A DNA stretch of 64,000 bases from Sphingomonas yunnanensis (GTDB taxonomy: Bacteria > Pseudomonadota > Alphaproteobacteria > Sphingomonadales > Sphingomonadaceae), in NCBI RefSeq assembly GCF_019898765.1, contig NZ_JAIOKB010000005.1, forward strand, positions 62,001 to 126,000, given 5' to 3'. Position 1 is the stretch's first letter; each line of letters begins with the position of its first letter. This document shows, piece by piece, positions 51,001 to 59,816 of the stretch. The translations under genes were made by a program, and so were the position numbers. The notes below the pieces were generated by a model. It ran no database searches, had not been told where the DNA came from, and worked only from the letters and a program-made list of their open reading frames with translations.

Positions 51001-53095
51001 GGTCGAGCTGACGCGCTACTACGCCGACGGCAAGGTTCAATATGCGAGCGAGACCCGCGCCGACGGCAGCACGGTGACCGACATCTTCGACACCAAGGGC
51101 AACAAGCTGTCCGAGGCGGTGAAGGCGGTCGACGGCACGCGCGTGACGAGCAACTTCAGCTACGATGCGGGGGGCCATCTCACCGCGCGCACCGACGTGG
51201 CGGCGAACCGGACGCAGACCTATTCCGCCTATGACGCGGCGAGCGGTGCGCTGAAGAGCAAGACGATCACCAACGCCGACAAGAGCGGCGACATGTGGCA
51301 CTATGGCATCAAGGGCGAGAGCTACACCTCGGACCATTATGTCTACGCCAAGGGCGGCGCCACGGTCGAGCTGACGCGCTACTACGCCGACGGCAAGGTT
51401 CAATATGCGAGCGAGACCCGTGCCGACGGCAGCACGGTGACCGACATCTTCGACACCAAGGGCAACAAGCTGTCCGAGGCGGTGAAGGCGGCCGACGGCA
51501 CGCGCGTGACGAGCAACTTCAGCTACGATGCGGGGGGCCATCTCACCGCGCGCACCGACGTGGCGGCGAACGGGGCGCAGACCTATTCCGCCTATGACGC
51601 GGCGAGCGGTGCGCTGAAGAGCAAGACGATCACCAACGCCGACAAGAGCGGCGACATGTGGCACTATGGCATCAAGGGCGAGAGCTACACCTCGGACCAT
51701 TATGTCTACGCCAAGGGCGGCGCCACGGTCGAGCTGACGCGCTACTACGCCGACGGCAAGGTTCAATATGCGAGCGAGACCCGTGCCGACGGCAGCACGG
51801 TGACCGACATCTTCGACACCAAGGGCAACAAGCTGTCCGAGGCGGTGAAGGCGGTCGACGGCACGCGCGTGACGAGCAACTTCAGCTACGATGCGGGGGG
51901 CCATCTCACCGCGCGCACCGACGTGGCGGCGAACCGGACGCAGACCTATTCCGCCTATGACGCGGCGAGCGGTGCGCTGAAGAGCAAGACGATCACCAAC
52001 GCCGACAAGAGCGGCGACATGTGGCACTATGGCATCAAGGGCGAGAGCTACACCTCGGACCATTATGTCTACGCCAAGGGCGGCGGGCTCACCGCGCTCA
52101 CGCGCTTCCATGCCGACGGCACGACGGAGTACAACGCTGCCTATCACGCCGACGGCAGCAAGCTCGTTGAGACCTACGATCAGGCCGGGAACAAGACCCT
52201 GGCGGTGCTCACGGGCGCCGACGGCAGCCGCGCCTACCACGGCTTCGTCGAACTGGACGACCAGGCGATGCTGAGCAAGAGCCTGTACAATTTCACCTCG
52301 GCCAGCGGCGGCAAACTGGCGATCGTCGGCTCACCCAGCGTCAACCTCGTCGACGACGCGGGCCACGTGCTCGGCGCCGTGGACTCCTCGGCCTATACGA
52401 TCAAGAACGGTGTGCTGACGCTCGACGCCAACGCCGCTGGCGGCCTGCTCCACGTCGGGGAGCATGCCCGCGTCGATGTCACCTACGCCGTGACGAACGG
52501 CACGACCGTGGCGCCGACTTCGGTCTACACGATCGAGATCGATGGCTCGTTGCTGCGTGCCGACGGCACTGCGGCATCGGAGACGGTCAGTGTGGCCGGC
52601 CTGAGCGGCAATTATCACGTATCCGGGCTGGGCGGCGACGATCGGCTCTTCGGCGGCGAGGGCAATGACCGGCTGTTTGGCGGCGGGGGCAATGACGTCA
52701 TCGTCGGCGGCGGCGGCAACGACTGGCTGTACGGTGGCGCGGGTAACAACGCGCTCACCGGGGGAGGCGGGGCCGATCGCTTCGTCATCACGGCCGGATC
52801 GAACGATACGATCACCGATTTTCGCTTCGCCGACGGCGACAAGATCGATCTCTCCGGCATCGACGCGATCGCCACCAACGCCGCGGGCACGCTGGATCAC
52901 TTCAGCTTCGTCGCGGGGGGCAAGTTCACGGGCCGGGCGGGTCAGCTGATCGTGGCCGAGGATGTCGCCGCCGCCGACGGCGCGCACTGGATCGTCCAGG
53001 GTGACACCAACGGCGACGGTCACGCCGATTTCGCTCTGCACGTCACCTCGCTGGACGGGCACCTGCTCACCGCCGGCGACTTCCTCTTCGGCTAA
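48050..53095 (+). CDS. Giant GH-like / YD-repeat / RTX protein
   Basis: A 1,681-residue protein in four parts. (1) Residues 10-305: a clan-A glycoside-hydrolase-like TIM barrel with probable acid/base Glu119 (SIEGQNEVNLYG) and nucleophile Glu220 (IITETGLTTL). (2) 305-410: a beta domain usual after such barrels. (3) About 480-1,400: YD/RHS-like repeats of 121 residues, seven GDMWH motifs 363 bases apart (DNA 49,841 to 52,019). (4) 1,524-1,681: RTX repeats (GGDDRLFGGEGNDRLFGGGG) and a C-terminal secretion-type domain. There is no signal peptide, fitting type I secretion. No T1SS genes are in the window. GTG start overlaps a small upstream ORF. Likely exported and Ca-dependent; it may bind or cut the local polysaccharide. 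Confidence 0.88.
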   Translation: MSASVYSSANAGSALDLLGSFGINSHASFDSVDAYDNSALIIRALNYLNINTVREGLNPDGLAAQVLSSMADAGIKFNIVTPSSVAAAGAGGVQAQVDRIAAFAQAHAGAVVSIEGQNEVNLYGTNLGGDTSLSAAADVQKLLYTAVKANDVLSRVGVLNLSVGNDDPAAYAAIGDLSAYSDYANAHVYTGPASDIGQRFANSVALASSASSGKRTIITETGLTTLAGSGLSVDELAQAKMTLSELLLGYSQGAEKTFIYTLFDTPGAEARATNNYFGLFNADGTPKLAAAAVHNLTTLIGADQGHAVSGTFAVDGLGGDGHTLNLAKGSGAIDLVLWRDVPAWNAATGTAATIAPQQVTVSFSDVQAKVYVYSPTDGVTPIATYTNVSSITVAVGDSPLIVELGSDQPFTEAARVAPSTVMSFGERDFVAQIDALSHMTGVSAVKLTGDHVLQVSSAATMKDLLEHYADVLGKIDGGFSFKIANSGKGWQSDTRYDQAGALVSTTTSGTGADGVRKEHLVNVDGSTADTFWKDGLLQKEVTLAVDGTRGLVLYGATGNMLSSSQTSADGTVTYSSYDQATGVLTSKVITHADKSGDMWHFGIIGQSYASDHYVYGAGGATIAMTRYFADGGVQYATETRADQSTVSDTYDNAGNKLFEVVKAADGTRTTTTFTYDAVGRMAARTDVAGNGVQTYSAYDAASGTLTSKTVINADKSGDMWHFGIKGESYASDHYVYGKGGATAALTRYFADGKVQFRSETKADGSTVSDTFDAKGNKTIGLVKLADGTRVTSNFSYDAGGHLTARTDVAANGTQTYSAYDAASGALKSKTITNADKSGDMWHYGIKGESYTSDHYVYAKGGATVELTRYYADGKVQYASETRADGSTVTDIFDTKGNKLSETVKAADGTRVTSNFSYDAGGHLTARTDVAANGTQTYSAYDAASGALKSKTITNADKSGDMWHYGIKGESYTSDHYVYAKGGATVELTRYYADGKVQYASETRADGSTVTDIFDTKGNKLSEAVKAVDGTRVTSNFSYDAGGHLTARTDVAANRTQTYSAYDAASGALKSKTITNADKSGDMWHYGIKGESYTSDHYVYAKGGATVELTRYYADGKVQYASETRADGSTVTDIFDTKGNKLSEAVKAADGTRVTSNFSYDAGGHLTARTDVAANGAQTYSAYDAASGALKSKTITNADKSGDMWHYGIKGESYTSDHYVYAKGGATVELTRYYADGKVQYASETRADGSTVTDIFDTKGNKLSEAVKAVDGTRVTSNFSYDAGGHLTARTDVAANRTQTYSAYDAASGALKSKTITNADKSGDMWHYGIKGESYTSDHYVYAKGGGLTALTRFHADGTTEYNAAYHADGSKLVETYDQAGNKTLAVLTGADGSRAYHGFVELDDQAMLSKSLYNFTSASGGKLAIVGSPSVNLVDDAGHVLGAVDSSAYTIKNGVLTLDANAAGGLLHVGEHARVDVTYAVTNGTTVAPTSVYTIEIDGSLLRADGTAASETVSVAGLSGNYHVSGLGGDDRLFGGEGNDRLFGGGGNDVIVGGGGNDWLYGGAGNNALTGGGGADRFVITAGSNDTITDFRFADGDKIDLSGIDAIATNAAGTLDHFSFVAGGKFTGRAGQLIVAEDVAAADGAHWIVQGDTNGDGHADFALHVTSLDGHLLTAGDFLFG
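49720..52090. repeat. Tandem 363-bp coding repeats
   Basis: Seven copies of the GDMWH codons start at 49,841 (Met codon), 50,204, 50,567, 50,930, 51,293, 51,656 and 52,019, exactly 363 bases apart. Units from about 50,440 to 52,080 differ by only a few bases; the first two and the last are diverged. Units 4 and 6 share KAVDG and NRTQ, while units 3 and 5 have KAADG and NGTQ/NGAQ. Confidence 0.95.
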
Positions 53096-53252
53096 GCCGC
53101 CGGGTGGAAGAGCCGCCGCCGCGCTCCGGCCCTGCCGGGGCGCGGCGGACGTGTCATTCCGGCGCAGCCGCCGGCACGTCGGCCGTGCTTGCCTTGTGAT
53201 GCAGCATGCGCTCTGCCATGCGATCGGCTCGGGCCTGCCGGGGGGCACATGC

Positions 53253-54350
53253 ATGCGCGCTGAGACGATGGAAACGACCGGGATCACGATCGCGCGATCG
53301 CAGGGGCGCGCGGTCCCGCGGCAGCTGGACGGCATCCAGATCCTGCGGGGCATCGCAGCCTCGATCGTCGTCTTCCACCATTATTGCCAGATGGTGCAGG
53401 CACACGGCCGCTCCACCCTGGCGAGCTTTCGCAGCTTTACTTGGGTGGGCGCGAGCGGTGTGGACATCTTCTTCTGCATCAGCGGCTTCGTTATCGTCTA
53501 CAGCCTGTTGGCGCGGCCGCAGGAAGTGGGCTGGCGCAGCTTCGTGGTCGCGCGTATCAAGCGGATTGTCCCGCTGTACTGGCTGTTTACCTTAGTGATC
53601 GTGGCGCTGTGGGCGAGCGGGCGCGCGATGAAGACGCTGGTGCTGACGCCGGACCTGCTGCTGCGCTCGCTGCTGCTGCTGCCGGTCACCAAGATCGCGA
53701 CCGATGGTCGGGTTAACCATCACCCGATCCTCGATCAGGGCTGGACTTTGCAATACGAGGCCCTGTTCTACGTTGCCTGTACGCTGGTGATCGTCCTGCT
53801 CGGTTCCCGTCGAGTCTTCCCCTGGACCCCCGTGGCCGTCGCCGCCGTGGCGGTGTTGGCGGTCCTCCTGCCCGGCGCGCCGCCGTACCTGCATGATCCG
53901 CTCATGCTCGAATTCGTCGGTGGCACGCTGCTGGGCTGGCTGGCGGCGACGGGCCGGCTTCACGCCCTGCCCGCTCGCCGCGCGATCGCTTGGGGCTGCA
54001 TCCTCCTGGGCGCCGGCGCGCTGATGGCGACGAGCCTGCTCTCCGATCCCGTCGAGCTACGAGTCCTCGTCTGGGGCGTTCCCGGCTTCCTGCTCGTGCT
54101 CGGCTGCATCCTGGTGGAGCCGCGGCGCGGCGGCAGGATCGTCGACGGCGCGATCTTCCTGGGCGCGGCGAGCTACTCGATCTACCTGGCGCACGGTGTC
54201 ATCACGCTGTTCGTCAACGCTGCTTTCAAGGCCGGGCATTTCCGTGGTGCCGGCGACGGCTTCCTGATCATCGCCACCGTGCTGACCATCGCGGCTTCGG
54301 CAATGGTCTACCCCCTGATCGAGCGCCCGCTGACGCGCCGTCTGCCCTAG
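53253..54350 (+). CDS. Acyltransferase family 3 membrane protein
   Basis: A 365-residue acyltransferase with ten helices. Motifs: LDGIQILRGIAASIVVFHHY with the His pair, VDIFFCISGFVIVYSLLARP, FVVARIKRIVPLYWLFTLV, and ASYSIYLAHGVITLFVNAAF at the C-terminus. These are OafA/ExoZ-like features, so it may O-acylate the polysaccharide. ATG 53,253 has a G-run upstream. It converges with a GT4 gene, and both stops lie in one CTAG sequence (54,347-54,350). Confidence 0.88.
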   Translation: MRAETMETTGITIARSQGRAVPRQLDGIQILRGIAASIVVFHHYCQMVQAHGRSTLASFRSFTWVGASGVDIFFCISGFVIVYSLLARPQEVGWRSFVVARIKRIVPLYWLFTLVIVALWASGRAMKTLVLTPDLLLRSLLLLPVTKIATDGRVNHHPILDQGWTLQYEALFYVACTLVIVLLGSRRVFPWTPVAVAAVAVLAVLLPGAPPYLHDPLMLEFVGGTLLGWLAATGRLHALPARRAIAWGCILLGAGALMATSLLSDPVELRVLVWGVPGFLLVLGCILVEPRRGGRIVDGAIFLGAASYSIYLAHGVITLFVNAAFKAGHFRGAGDGFLIIATVLTIAASAMVYPLIERPLTRRLP

Positions 54351-55468
54351 CGCTGGAGCGCTCGGGCGTAGATCGCGTCGAGCCGCTCGTACATGACGGG
54401 AAGGGACAGGTCGCGCTGCACCGTCTCCAGCGCGGCGCCCCGTATGGCCTCGACCGGTGCGCCGCCCGCGGCGAGTACACGCGCCGCGGCGACGAAGCCG
54501 TCGGCGTCCGCCACCAGCCAGCCATTGCGCCCGTGCGCGATCATCTCGGGGATGCCTCCGGCGGGGTAGCCGATCACCGGCAGGCCCAGCCCCATCGCCT
54601 CCATGACCGATCGCGGCAAGGGATCGGGCGTGTCCGATGGCACCACCACCGCGTGGAGCCCGCCGAAGATCGCCTCCAGGCCCTCGCGCCGCCCCTCGAA
54701 ATCGACCTGATCGTCGAGTCCAAGCGCGGCAACGCGCGCTCTGATCGCCTCGACATAGCTGGCATGTTCGGGCGCCGCCTCGCCGCGCACGATCAGCCGC
54801 GCATCGATGCCGGCGTCGCGCGCCGCGGCAAGCCAGTCGGGCAGCAGATGGACACCCTTGAACGGGTGCAAGCGGCCGCAGAAGCCGATCGTGAGGGGCG
54901 GCGAGGCGGCGGGCGTCGTGTTCAGCACCGCGGGTTCAAAGCCATTGTGAACCACGGTGACGTTCCGTGGCAGGCTCGCATCCGGCCAGCACGCGCGACT
55001 GACGACGATCGTCTGTGTCGCGGCGCGGGCCAGCGTCCGCCACACCGCCGCCTCGGAGCGGTAGACCGGAAGGTCGTGGATATGGATCACCAGCGGCGGC
55101 GATCCCGTCATCCGGGCCAGCGCGGCGATCGAATGCGCTTTCATGCCGTTGCTGTGGATAACGTCGGCGCCAAGCGTGCGGGCAGCGCGCCTCAGCGCGG
55201 CAGCGGCGCGGTAGAAGTCGCGCATCGCCTCGCCGATCACGCGCGGCCGGAGCGGTCGTCGAATCTCGCTCACCGCGCCGAACGGCACGATGGCCACCTC
55301 GACGCCCTCCCGGCGCGCGGCGCTCGCCACCGCTCCTTCCGCGGGCACGGCCAACGCCGGCACGATCCCCGGGTTGCGGAGCATATCGCTGAGCACCACC
55401 TCCGCGCCGCCTTTGAAGTCCGGGACGGGGCAGAAAAACAGCACTTTCGGTTTCGGCCCGGCGCTCAC
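54347..55468 (-). CDS. Glycosyltransferase family 4
   Basis: A 373-residue GT-B-fold enzyme. N-terminal FFCPVPDFKGGAEVVLSDML has the acceptor-side glycine loop. The donor-binding domain has TIGFCGRLHPFKGVHLLPDW, VVVPSDTPDPLPRSVMEAMG (the E-x7-E-like acid motif) and LPVIGYPAGGIPEMIAHGRN. It should transfer one sugar with retention. It overlaps the upstream GT4 gene by 4 bases, and its stop shares CTAG with the convergent acyltransferase. Confidence 0.9.
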   Translation of the reverse strand: MSAGPKPKVLFFCPVPDFKGGAEVVLSDMLRNPGIVPALAVPAEGAVASAARREGVEVAIVPFGAVSEIRRPLRPRVIGEAMRDFYRAAAALRRAARTLGADVIHSNGMKAHSIAALARMTGSPPLVIHIHDLPVYRSEAAVWRTLARAATQTIVVSRACWPDASLPRNVTVVHNGFEPAVLNTTPAASPPLTIGFCGRLHPFKGVHLLPDWLAAARDAGIDARLIVRGEAAPEHASYVEAIRARVAALGLDDQVDFEGRREGLEAIFGGLHAVVVPSDTPDPLPRSVMEAMGLGLPVIGYPAGGIPEMIAHGRNGWLVADADGFVAAARVLAAGGAPVEAIRGAALETVQRDLSLPVMYERLDAIYARALQR

Positions 55469-56796
55469 TCCGGCAGCCCGCCGCTGAGCAGCGCGTCAAT
55501 GCGCGCCTCGTAGGTCGAGATCACCGCGTCGGCCGTGAACGGCGTCGCTGCCGCCAGCGCGGCGGCGCTGAAGCGACGGTATTCGTCTGTCGGCATCGCG
55601 CGAAAGCGTGCCATGTGGGAGGCGAACGTGGCGACGTCATCGGGGCGGTACAATAGGCCTGTCACTCCATCCTCTACCACTTCAGGAATGCCGCCGCTGG
55701 CTGCGGCGATCGTCGGCAGCGCGAAGCCATAGCCCTCGTAGATGACCCGCGGCAGCGGCTCGTTGTAGGTGGAGGGGCAGATCAGCACGTCGATCGAGTC
55801 ATAGAAGGGAGCCGCCTTGGTCCAGCCGACAAAGCGGATGCGGTCGTCGCCGTAGCGCGTGCGGAGCTGCGCGAGATAGGCGGGATCGCCGTCGCCCGCG
55901 ATGTCGAGGCTCCAGTCACGCCCACCCGCGTCACGCTGCATTATCGCGGCGTCCAGGAGGTTCTCGACTCCTTTGGTCGGCGCGATGCGGCCGATGAAGC
56001 CGAAGACGATCCGATCGTCAGGGAGCGCTCGGGGGGTGTTTACCAGCGGATTGTCGTTGATGTTCCACTGCACCAGCACCGGACGTCCGGCCGGGAAGGC
56101 ACCGTAGCGCGCGTGCTCGTCGGCAACGAAGCGGCTGTTGGCGAGAAAAAGGTCAACGTGACGGGCGTGTCGCCGTCGAACCGCGGCGTGGACGGTGCAG
56201 TCACCGCACAGACGCTCGCAGGGTTTCCCGCCGCGGAACATACCCGATCGGGAGCAGAGCAGGTAATAGTCCCGCATCGTGTGGACGAGCTTGGCGCCCT
56301 CGGCGGTCGCCGCGGCGAAGATCGAGGTGGAGAAGCCGTCGACCACGCTGGTGTTGACCACGTCTGGCCGGACTGCGCGGACCAGCGCGCGGAAGTCGCG
56401 CGCGGCCGCTGGATTGTGCAGGTCGATCGCGTGCCACACCGCCTTCTGCAAAGCGCCGTGGTGCACGGTGTCGTCATAGGGGCCGTAGATGTTGTGGATC
56501 GGATGGAAGTGCAGCGTCGGCCGGTCCGGGGCGAGCAGGCCCGCCGCCGCGGCGGCGGCGCGCGCGTCGGCCACACCGTCCTTGGGCACGAGGCGGACGA
56601 CATGAACCTCATGGCCGCGCGCCAGTAGCGCTTCCGCGAGGTTCTGCGTCGATCGCGCAGAGCCGCCGCCCTGGTCTGGTGCATAGGGGCGGATGGCGAA
56701 GAGGAACCGACGCGGCGTCATCGGCCGGCGAGCTTCGGTCGCATAGGACGTCTCCTGCTGAGGGGCGGCCCGACGGGTCCGTTGATCCTCTTGCAT
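55465..56796 (-). CDS. Glycosyltransferase family 4
   Basis: A 443-residue GT-B enzyme. Visible are FAIRPYAPDQGGGSARSTQN, VFGFIGRIAPTKGVENLLDA, IDVLICPSTYNEPLPRVIYE and FALPTIAAASGGIPEVVEDG, with a Cys-rich patch (CERLCGDCTVHAAV) that often appears in this GT4 subgroup. ATG 56,796 is chosen because AGAGG lies 6 bases upstream; ATG 56,721 is possible. It is the middle of three leftward GT4 genes. Confidence 0.88.
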   Translation of the reverse strand: MQEDQRTRRAAPQQETSYATEARRPMTPRRFLFAIRPYAPDQGGGSARSTQNLAEALLARGHEVHVVRLVPKDGVADARAAAAAAGLLAPDRPTLHFHPIHNIYGPYDDTVHHGALQKAVWHAIDLHNPAAARDFRALVRAVRPDVVNTSVVDGFSTSIFAAATAEGAKLVHTMRDYYLLCSRSGMFRGGKPCERLCGDCTVHAAVRRRHARHVDLFLANSRFVADEHARYGAFPAGRPVLVQWNINDNPLVNTPRALPDDRIVFGFIGRIAPTKGVENLLDAAIMQRDAGGRDWSLDIAGDGDPAYLAQLRTRYGDDRIRFVGWTKAAPFYDSIDVLICPSTYNEPLPRVIYEGYGFALPTIAAASGGIPEVVEDGVTGLLYRPDDVATFASHMARFRAMPTDEYRRFSAAALAAATPFTADAVISTYEARIDALLSGGLPE

Positions 56797-56857
56797 CATC
56801 GACCTCTTGCATTCCGCCTTGAGCGGCGCAAGCACTTGCTGCGCCGCAGCAAAATAC

Positions 56858-58051
56858 TCAGCGCCGCTGCAACGCCGCCTCGACGAAGGTCGCGAAACGA
56901 TCGAGGAAGTGCTCGCGGCTGAACTTCTCGGCGTGGGCGCGGATCGCGGCAGGGTCGAACGAGGCCTCCTCCGCCTCGAAGGCCGTCATCGCGGCGACCA
57001 AGCTCGCGACACTCTGCTCTGCGAAATGCCTGCCGGATAGGCCGGGCACCACCGTCTCGAGCGCGCCGCCCGAGGCGAAGGCGATCACAGGTCGTCCCGA
57101 CGCCATCGCTTCCACCGGGGCGATGCCGAAATCCTCTTCGCCCGGCATCAGGAAAGCCCGCGCGCGCGCATAGAAGCTCTGGAGGTCGGCGAACGAACAT
57201 TGCCCGACGAACTCGATGGTCGGGCCGGCCAGCCTGCGCAACGCTGCGGTCTCGGGTCCGCTACCGGTGATGATCAGTCGCCGTCGCAGCTGGTTGCATG
57301 CCTGTATCGCCAGATCGACGCGCTTGTACGACACGTGGCGGCCGGTGATCAGGTAGAAATCCTCAACTTGTTCGACGGGGCTGAAATCCTGCACCTCGAC
57401 CGGAGGGTAGATCACCTCTGCATCGCGACGGTAATATTTGGCGATGCGCGACGCCACGTAATGCGAGTTGGCGATGAAGCGATCCACTCGCATCGCGCTC
57501 ACCGCGTCCCACTGGCGCAGCCGCGCCACGGTGAGCGACATCACGATGCGTTTGATCAGGCCCGTGTCGCGGCGGTACTGGTGAAACTGATCCCAGATGT
57601 AGCGCATCGGCGAGTGACAATAGCAGACATGCACCGCTTTGAGCGGCGGCATGATCCCCTTGGCCGGCCCGGACTCGCTCGAGATGATGAGGTCATAGCC
57701 CTCGAGGTCGAGGTTCTCCAACGCCATCGGCGCGAGCGGCAGCAGCGCGCGGTGGGCGCGGGCCGCACCAGGGATGCGTTGCAGGAAGCTCGTATGCAGC
57801 CGCTCGCGCGGCACGATGGTCTGCGAGTAAGCCGGTTTCTCCACCAGCGTGAAGACATCCGCCGTCGGGAACAGCCGCAGCATCGTCTTGACGACGTTCT
57901 CGCCGCCACCTGGCCCGACAAGCCAATAATGAACGATCGCCACGCGCAGGCCGGCGAAGCGGTCCCGCAGTTCGGCCTCCGCACGAAGCGGGCGCGCCGA
58001 AGGCGAAGCGACGGGTATATCCGTGCGCGATCCGTCCAGCGTTACCGACAT
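56858..58051 (-). CDS. Glycosyltransferase family 4 (WbaZ-like)
   Basis: A 397-residue GT-B protein. Seen are VAIVHYWLVGPGGGENVVKT, the HVCYCHSPMRYIWDQFHQYR motif common to WbaZ/mannosyl-type GT4, FYLITGRHVSYKRVDLAIQA, AFLMPGEEDFGIAPVEAMAS (with EDFG) and GRPVIAFASGGALETVV. The H-x-P-x-R-Y pattern and EDFGI suggest a mannosyl- or rhamnosyl-type transferase, not provable here. The start ATG 58,051 has GAAGGACAGG upstream. Confidence 0.9.
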   Translation of the reverse strand: MSVTLDGSRTDIPVASPSARPLRAEAELRDRFAGLRVAIVHYWLVGPGGGENVVKTMLRLFPTADVFTLVEKPAYSQTIVPRERLHTSFLQRIPGAARAHRALLPLAPMALENLDLEGYDLIISSESGPAKGIMPPLKAVHVCYCHSPMRYIWDQFHQYRRDTGLIKRIVMSLTVARLRQWDAVSAMRVDRFIANSHYVASRIAKYYRRDAEVIYPPVEVQDFSPVEQVEDFYLITGRHVSYKRVDLAIQACNQLRRRLIITGSGPETAALRRLAGPTIEFVGQCSFADLQSFYARARAFLMPGEEDFGIAPVEAMASGRPVIAFASGGALETVVPGLSGRHFAEQSVASLVAAMTAFEAEEASFDPAAIRAHAEKFSREHFLDRFATFVEAALQRR

Positions 58052-58187
58052 GAGGCCTGTCCTTCTACTGCAACCCAGCCCGCTGTTGGCGAACGACGTA
58101 TCGCACGGTGGCGATGGGCATGCCCGACCCTCGACGGTTGAGCAAGCGCACTCCGCGGTGTCCACCTCCGAGCCGTCACGTCGCCAC

Positions 58188-59510
58188 TCACGCGGGGTGC
58201 ACCGCCGCCTCGCCGACAGGTGACGCGGACGAGCGACGCCGCCGGCGGCGGCGCTGCCCGCTACCATCCTCGTTCGCGCCGCTGGTGCGGGTCCGGGGCC
58301 GCTGATAGGCGATCGCCAGACCGAAGGCCATCAGCGGGACGACCGCCTCGATCACGTTGGCGGCCGAGCCGACCCCCAGCATCGCGACGATCATGGTGAA
58401 GTCGCGCCGCCCGCGGCCGCCGGCGGCGATCGCGCGCTGTCCGCCGCGGAAGATCAGCACCGCCGCGCCGAGCGAGACGAGGCCGAGCGCGACGAAGAGG
58501 TACACGGCGAGATTGTCGGCCGGGTTGCCCACTGTGTCGAACATCATCGACGGCGTGCCGATCCCGCCGAGCCCTCTTCCGACCAGAAGCGTGACGGAGT
58601 TACGCCAGTCGATCATCGACATGGCGTTGGGCCAGGTGTTGAGCAAGCGGTCGGCGAGCGAGCTGTAGCCGCGGCCGACCCCGGTGCCTCCTGGGTAGAG
58701 CTGGTGCGCGTAGGTCATGCTGATGAAGGGCCCGGCGAAGATCAGTGCTACCCAGAACCCCATCAGCAGATTGGCCAAGAGCTTGCGGCGAGCGGCGTCG
58801 CTCGCTCGCGCGCGGCCGATGATCAGGTAGGCGGCGGGCAAGAGCACCATCGCTAATTCAGGTGACTTCGAGGTGGTGTAATGCACGCCGATGAGCCCGA
58901 GCACGTACCAGAAGGCCCGCCAGGGAAGGGACTTGAGCCGATGCTCCAGCGCGCAGAAGCCGATCAGGATCTGCCCTGCGGCCAGGAAGCTGGCGCGCGT
59001 GAAGCCGGCAAGTCGCGGTTGACCACCGGCCTGCCACTCGCGCGCGGCGGCGACCTGACGCCCCATCACCTCGTAGGTGGAATCCGCCCACGGGAACCTT
59101 ATCATCATGTTGAGCAGCACGCCGGTGAGCGCGAAGAAGAAGACTGGCACGAGCGCTCTGATCAGCCGGTCCTGCATGCCACGCTGCACCAGCGACATCA
59201 TGACCAATCCCGGCATGAGGATGTAGAGCTGGAACAACGCTGCCTCGAGGCGGCGGCCCAGCGCCATGGCGATCATGGTCTCGACGACGAGAAAGCCGAC
59301 CACGGCCAGGACCGGCACCGAAGTGCGCGAGTCACCGATCCGGACCAGCGCGTTGGCGAGCAGCGCCACCAGCGCCGCTGCCGCGGGCACGTAGATCAGG
59401 GCGGTGAGCCCGACCATCCCGAGCCCTGCGCGAAGCGGGCCGCCGAACAGGTCGAAGAAGAGGTACAGCAGCCCCGCCGCGACGAGTCCCGCTCCGGCCA
59501 GCTCATCCAT
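58188..59510 (-). CDS. Wzy-like polymerase / O-antigen ligase-like protein (module 2)
   Basis: A 440-residue membrane protein with about twelve hydrophobic segments and a periplasmic loop at residues 265-310 (HQLYPGGTGVGRGYSSLADR, TWPNAMSMIDW) ending with LLVGRGLGGIG, a pattern typical of O-antigen polymerase/ligase loops (G-x-G). The tail is basic (RRRRRRRSS). ATG 59,510 is used; the 73 residues upstream are Arg-rich and unlike protein. This is the second polymerase-like gene of the locus. Confidence 0.75.
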   Translation of the reverse strand: MDELAGAGLVAAGLLYLFFDLFGGPLRAGLGMVGLTALIYVPAAAALVALLANALVRIGDSRTSVPVLAVVGFLVVETMIAMALGRRLEAALFQLYILMPGLVMMSLVQRGMQDRLIRALVPVFFFALTGVLLNMMIRFPWADSTYEVMGRQVAAAREWQAGGQPRLAGFTRASFLAAGQILIGFCALEHRLKSLPWRAFWYVLGLIGVHYTTSKSPELAMVLLPAAYLIIGRARASDAARRKLLANLLMGFWVALIFAGPFISMTYAHQLYPGGTGVGRGYSSLADRLLNTWPNAMSMIDWRNSVTLLVGRGLGGIGTPSMMFDTVGNPADNLAVYLFVALGLVSLGAAVLIFRGGQRAIAAGGRGRRDFTMIVAMLGVGSAANVIEAVVPLMAFGLAIAYQRPRTRTSGANEDGSGQRRRRRRRSSASPVGEAAVHPA

Positions 59511-59816
59511 GCGTCCTGTCGGCCGCAGCTCGTCACGCCGGGCGCGGGGCGACAGAAGCTCGCCGATCGCGCTGGATAAAATCAAGATTGCGCCCCTTTT
59601 CCTTGAACGCGACCTGGCGTCGCCGAAGCGTGCGCAGCATAAGCGCGGCGTCAGGGCGGCGCAACGGCGCCTGCCGCGCGCCGTACCGAATCCGTTCGCA
59701 ACTGCAGCATGACGCTTGCCAACGGACACCGGTGTTAGATAAACGCCGCATTAAAGCTGGGCGGCTTCCGGGGCGGGTCGAGCGGGACCCGTGATCCGTC
59801 GGCCGAGTGGAGCGTC

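Noticed and set aside
49720..52090. CRISPR-like or satellite array
   Set aside because: Units are 363 bp, directly adjacent, with no spacers, and keep one reading frame throughout. They are coding repeats.
50240..52240. 666-codon open frame on the minus strand opposite the repeat array
   Set aside because: It mirrors the 363-bp repeats of the coding strand, has only shadow-type repetitive residues, and lacks any domain. High GC and the repeats explain its length.
47964..53095. Programmed frameshift joining the 29-codon ORF to the giant protein
   Set aside because: No slippery heptamer was seen at the junction, and the GTG restart explains the overlap more simply.
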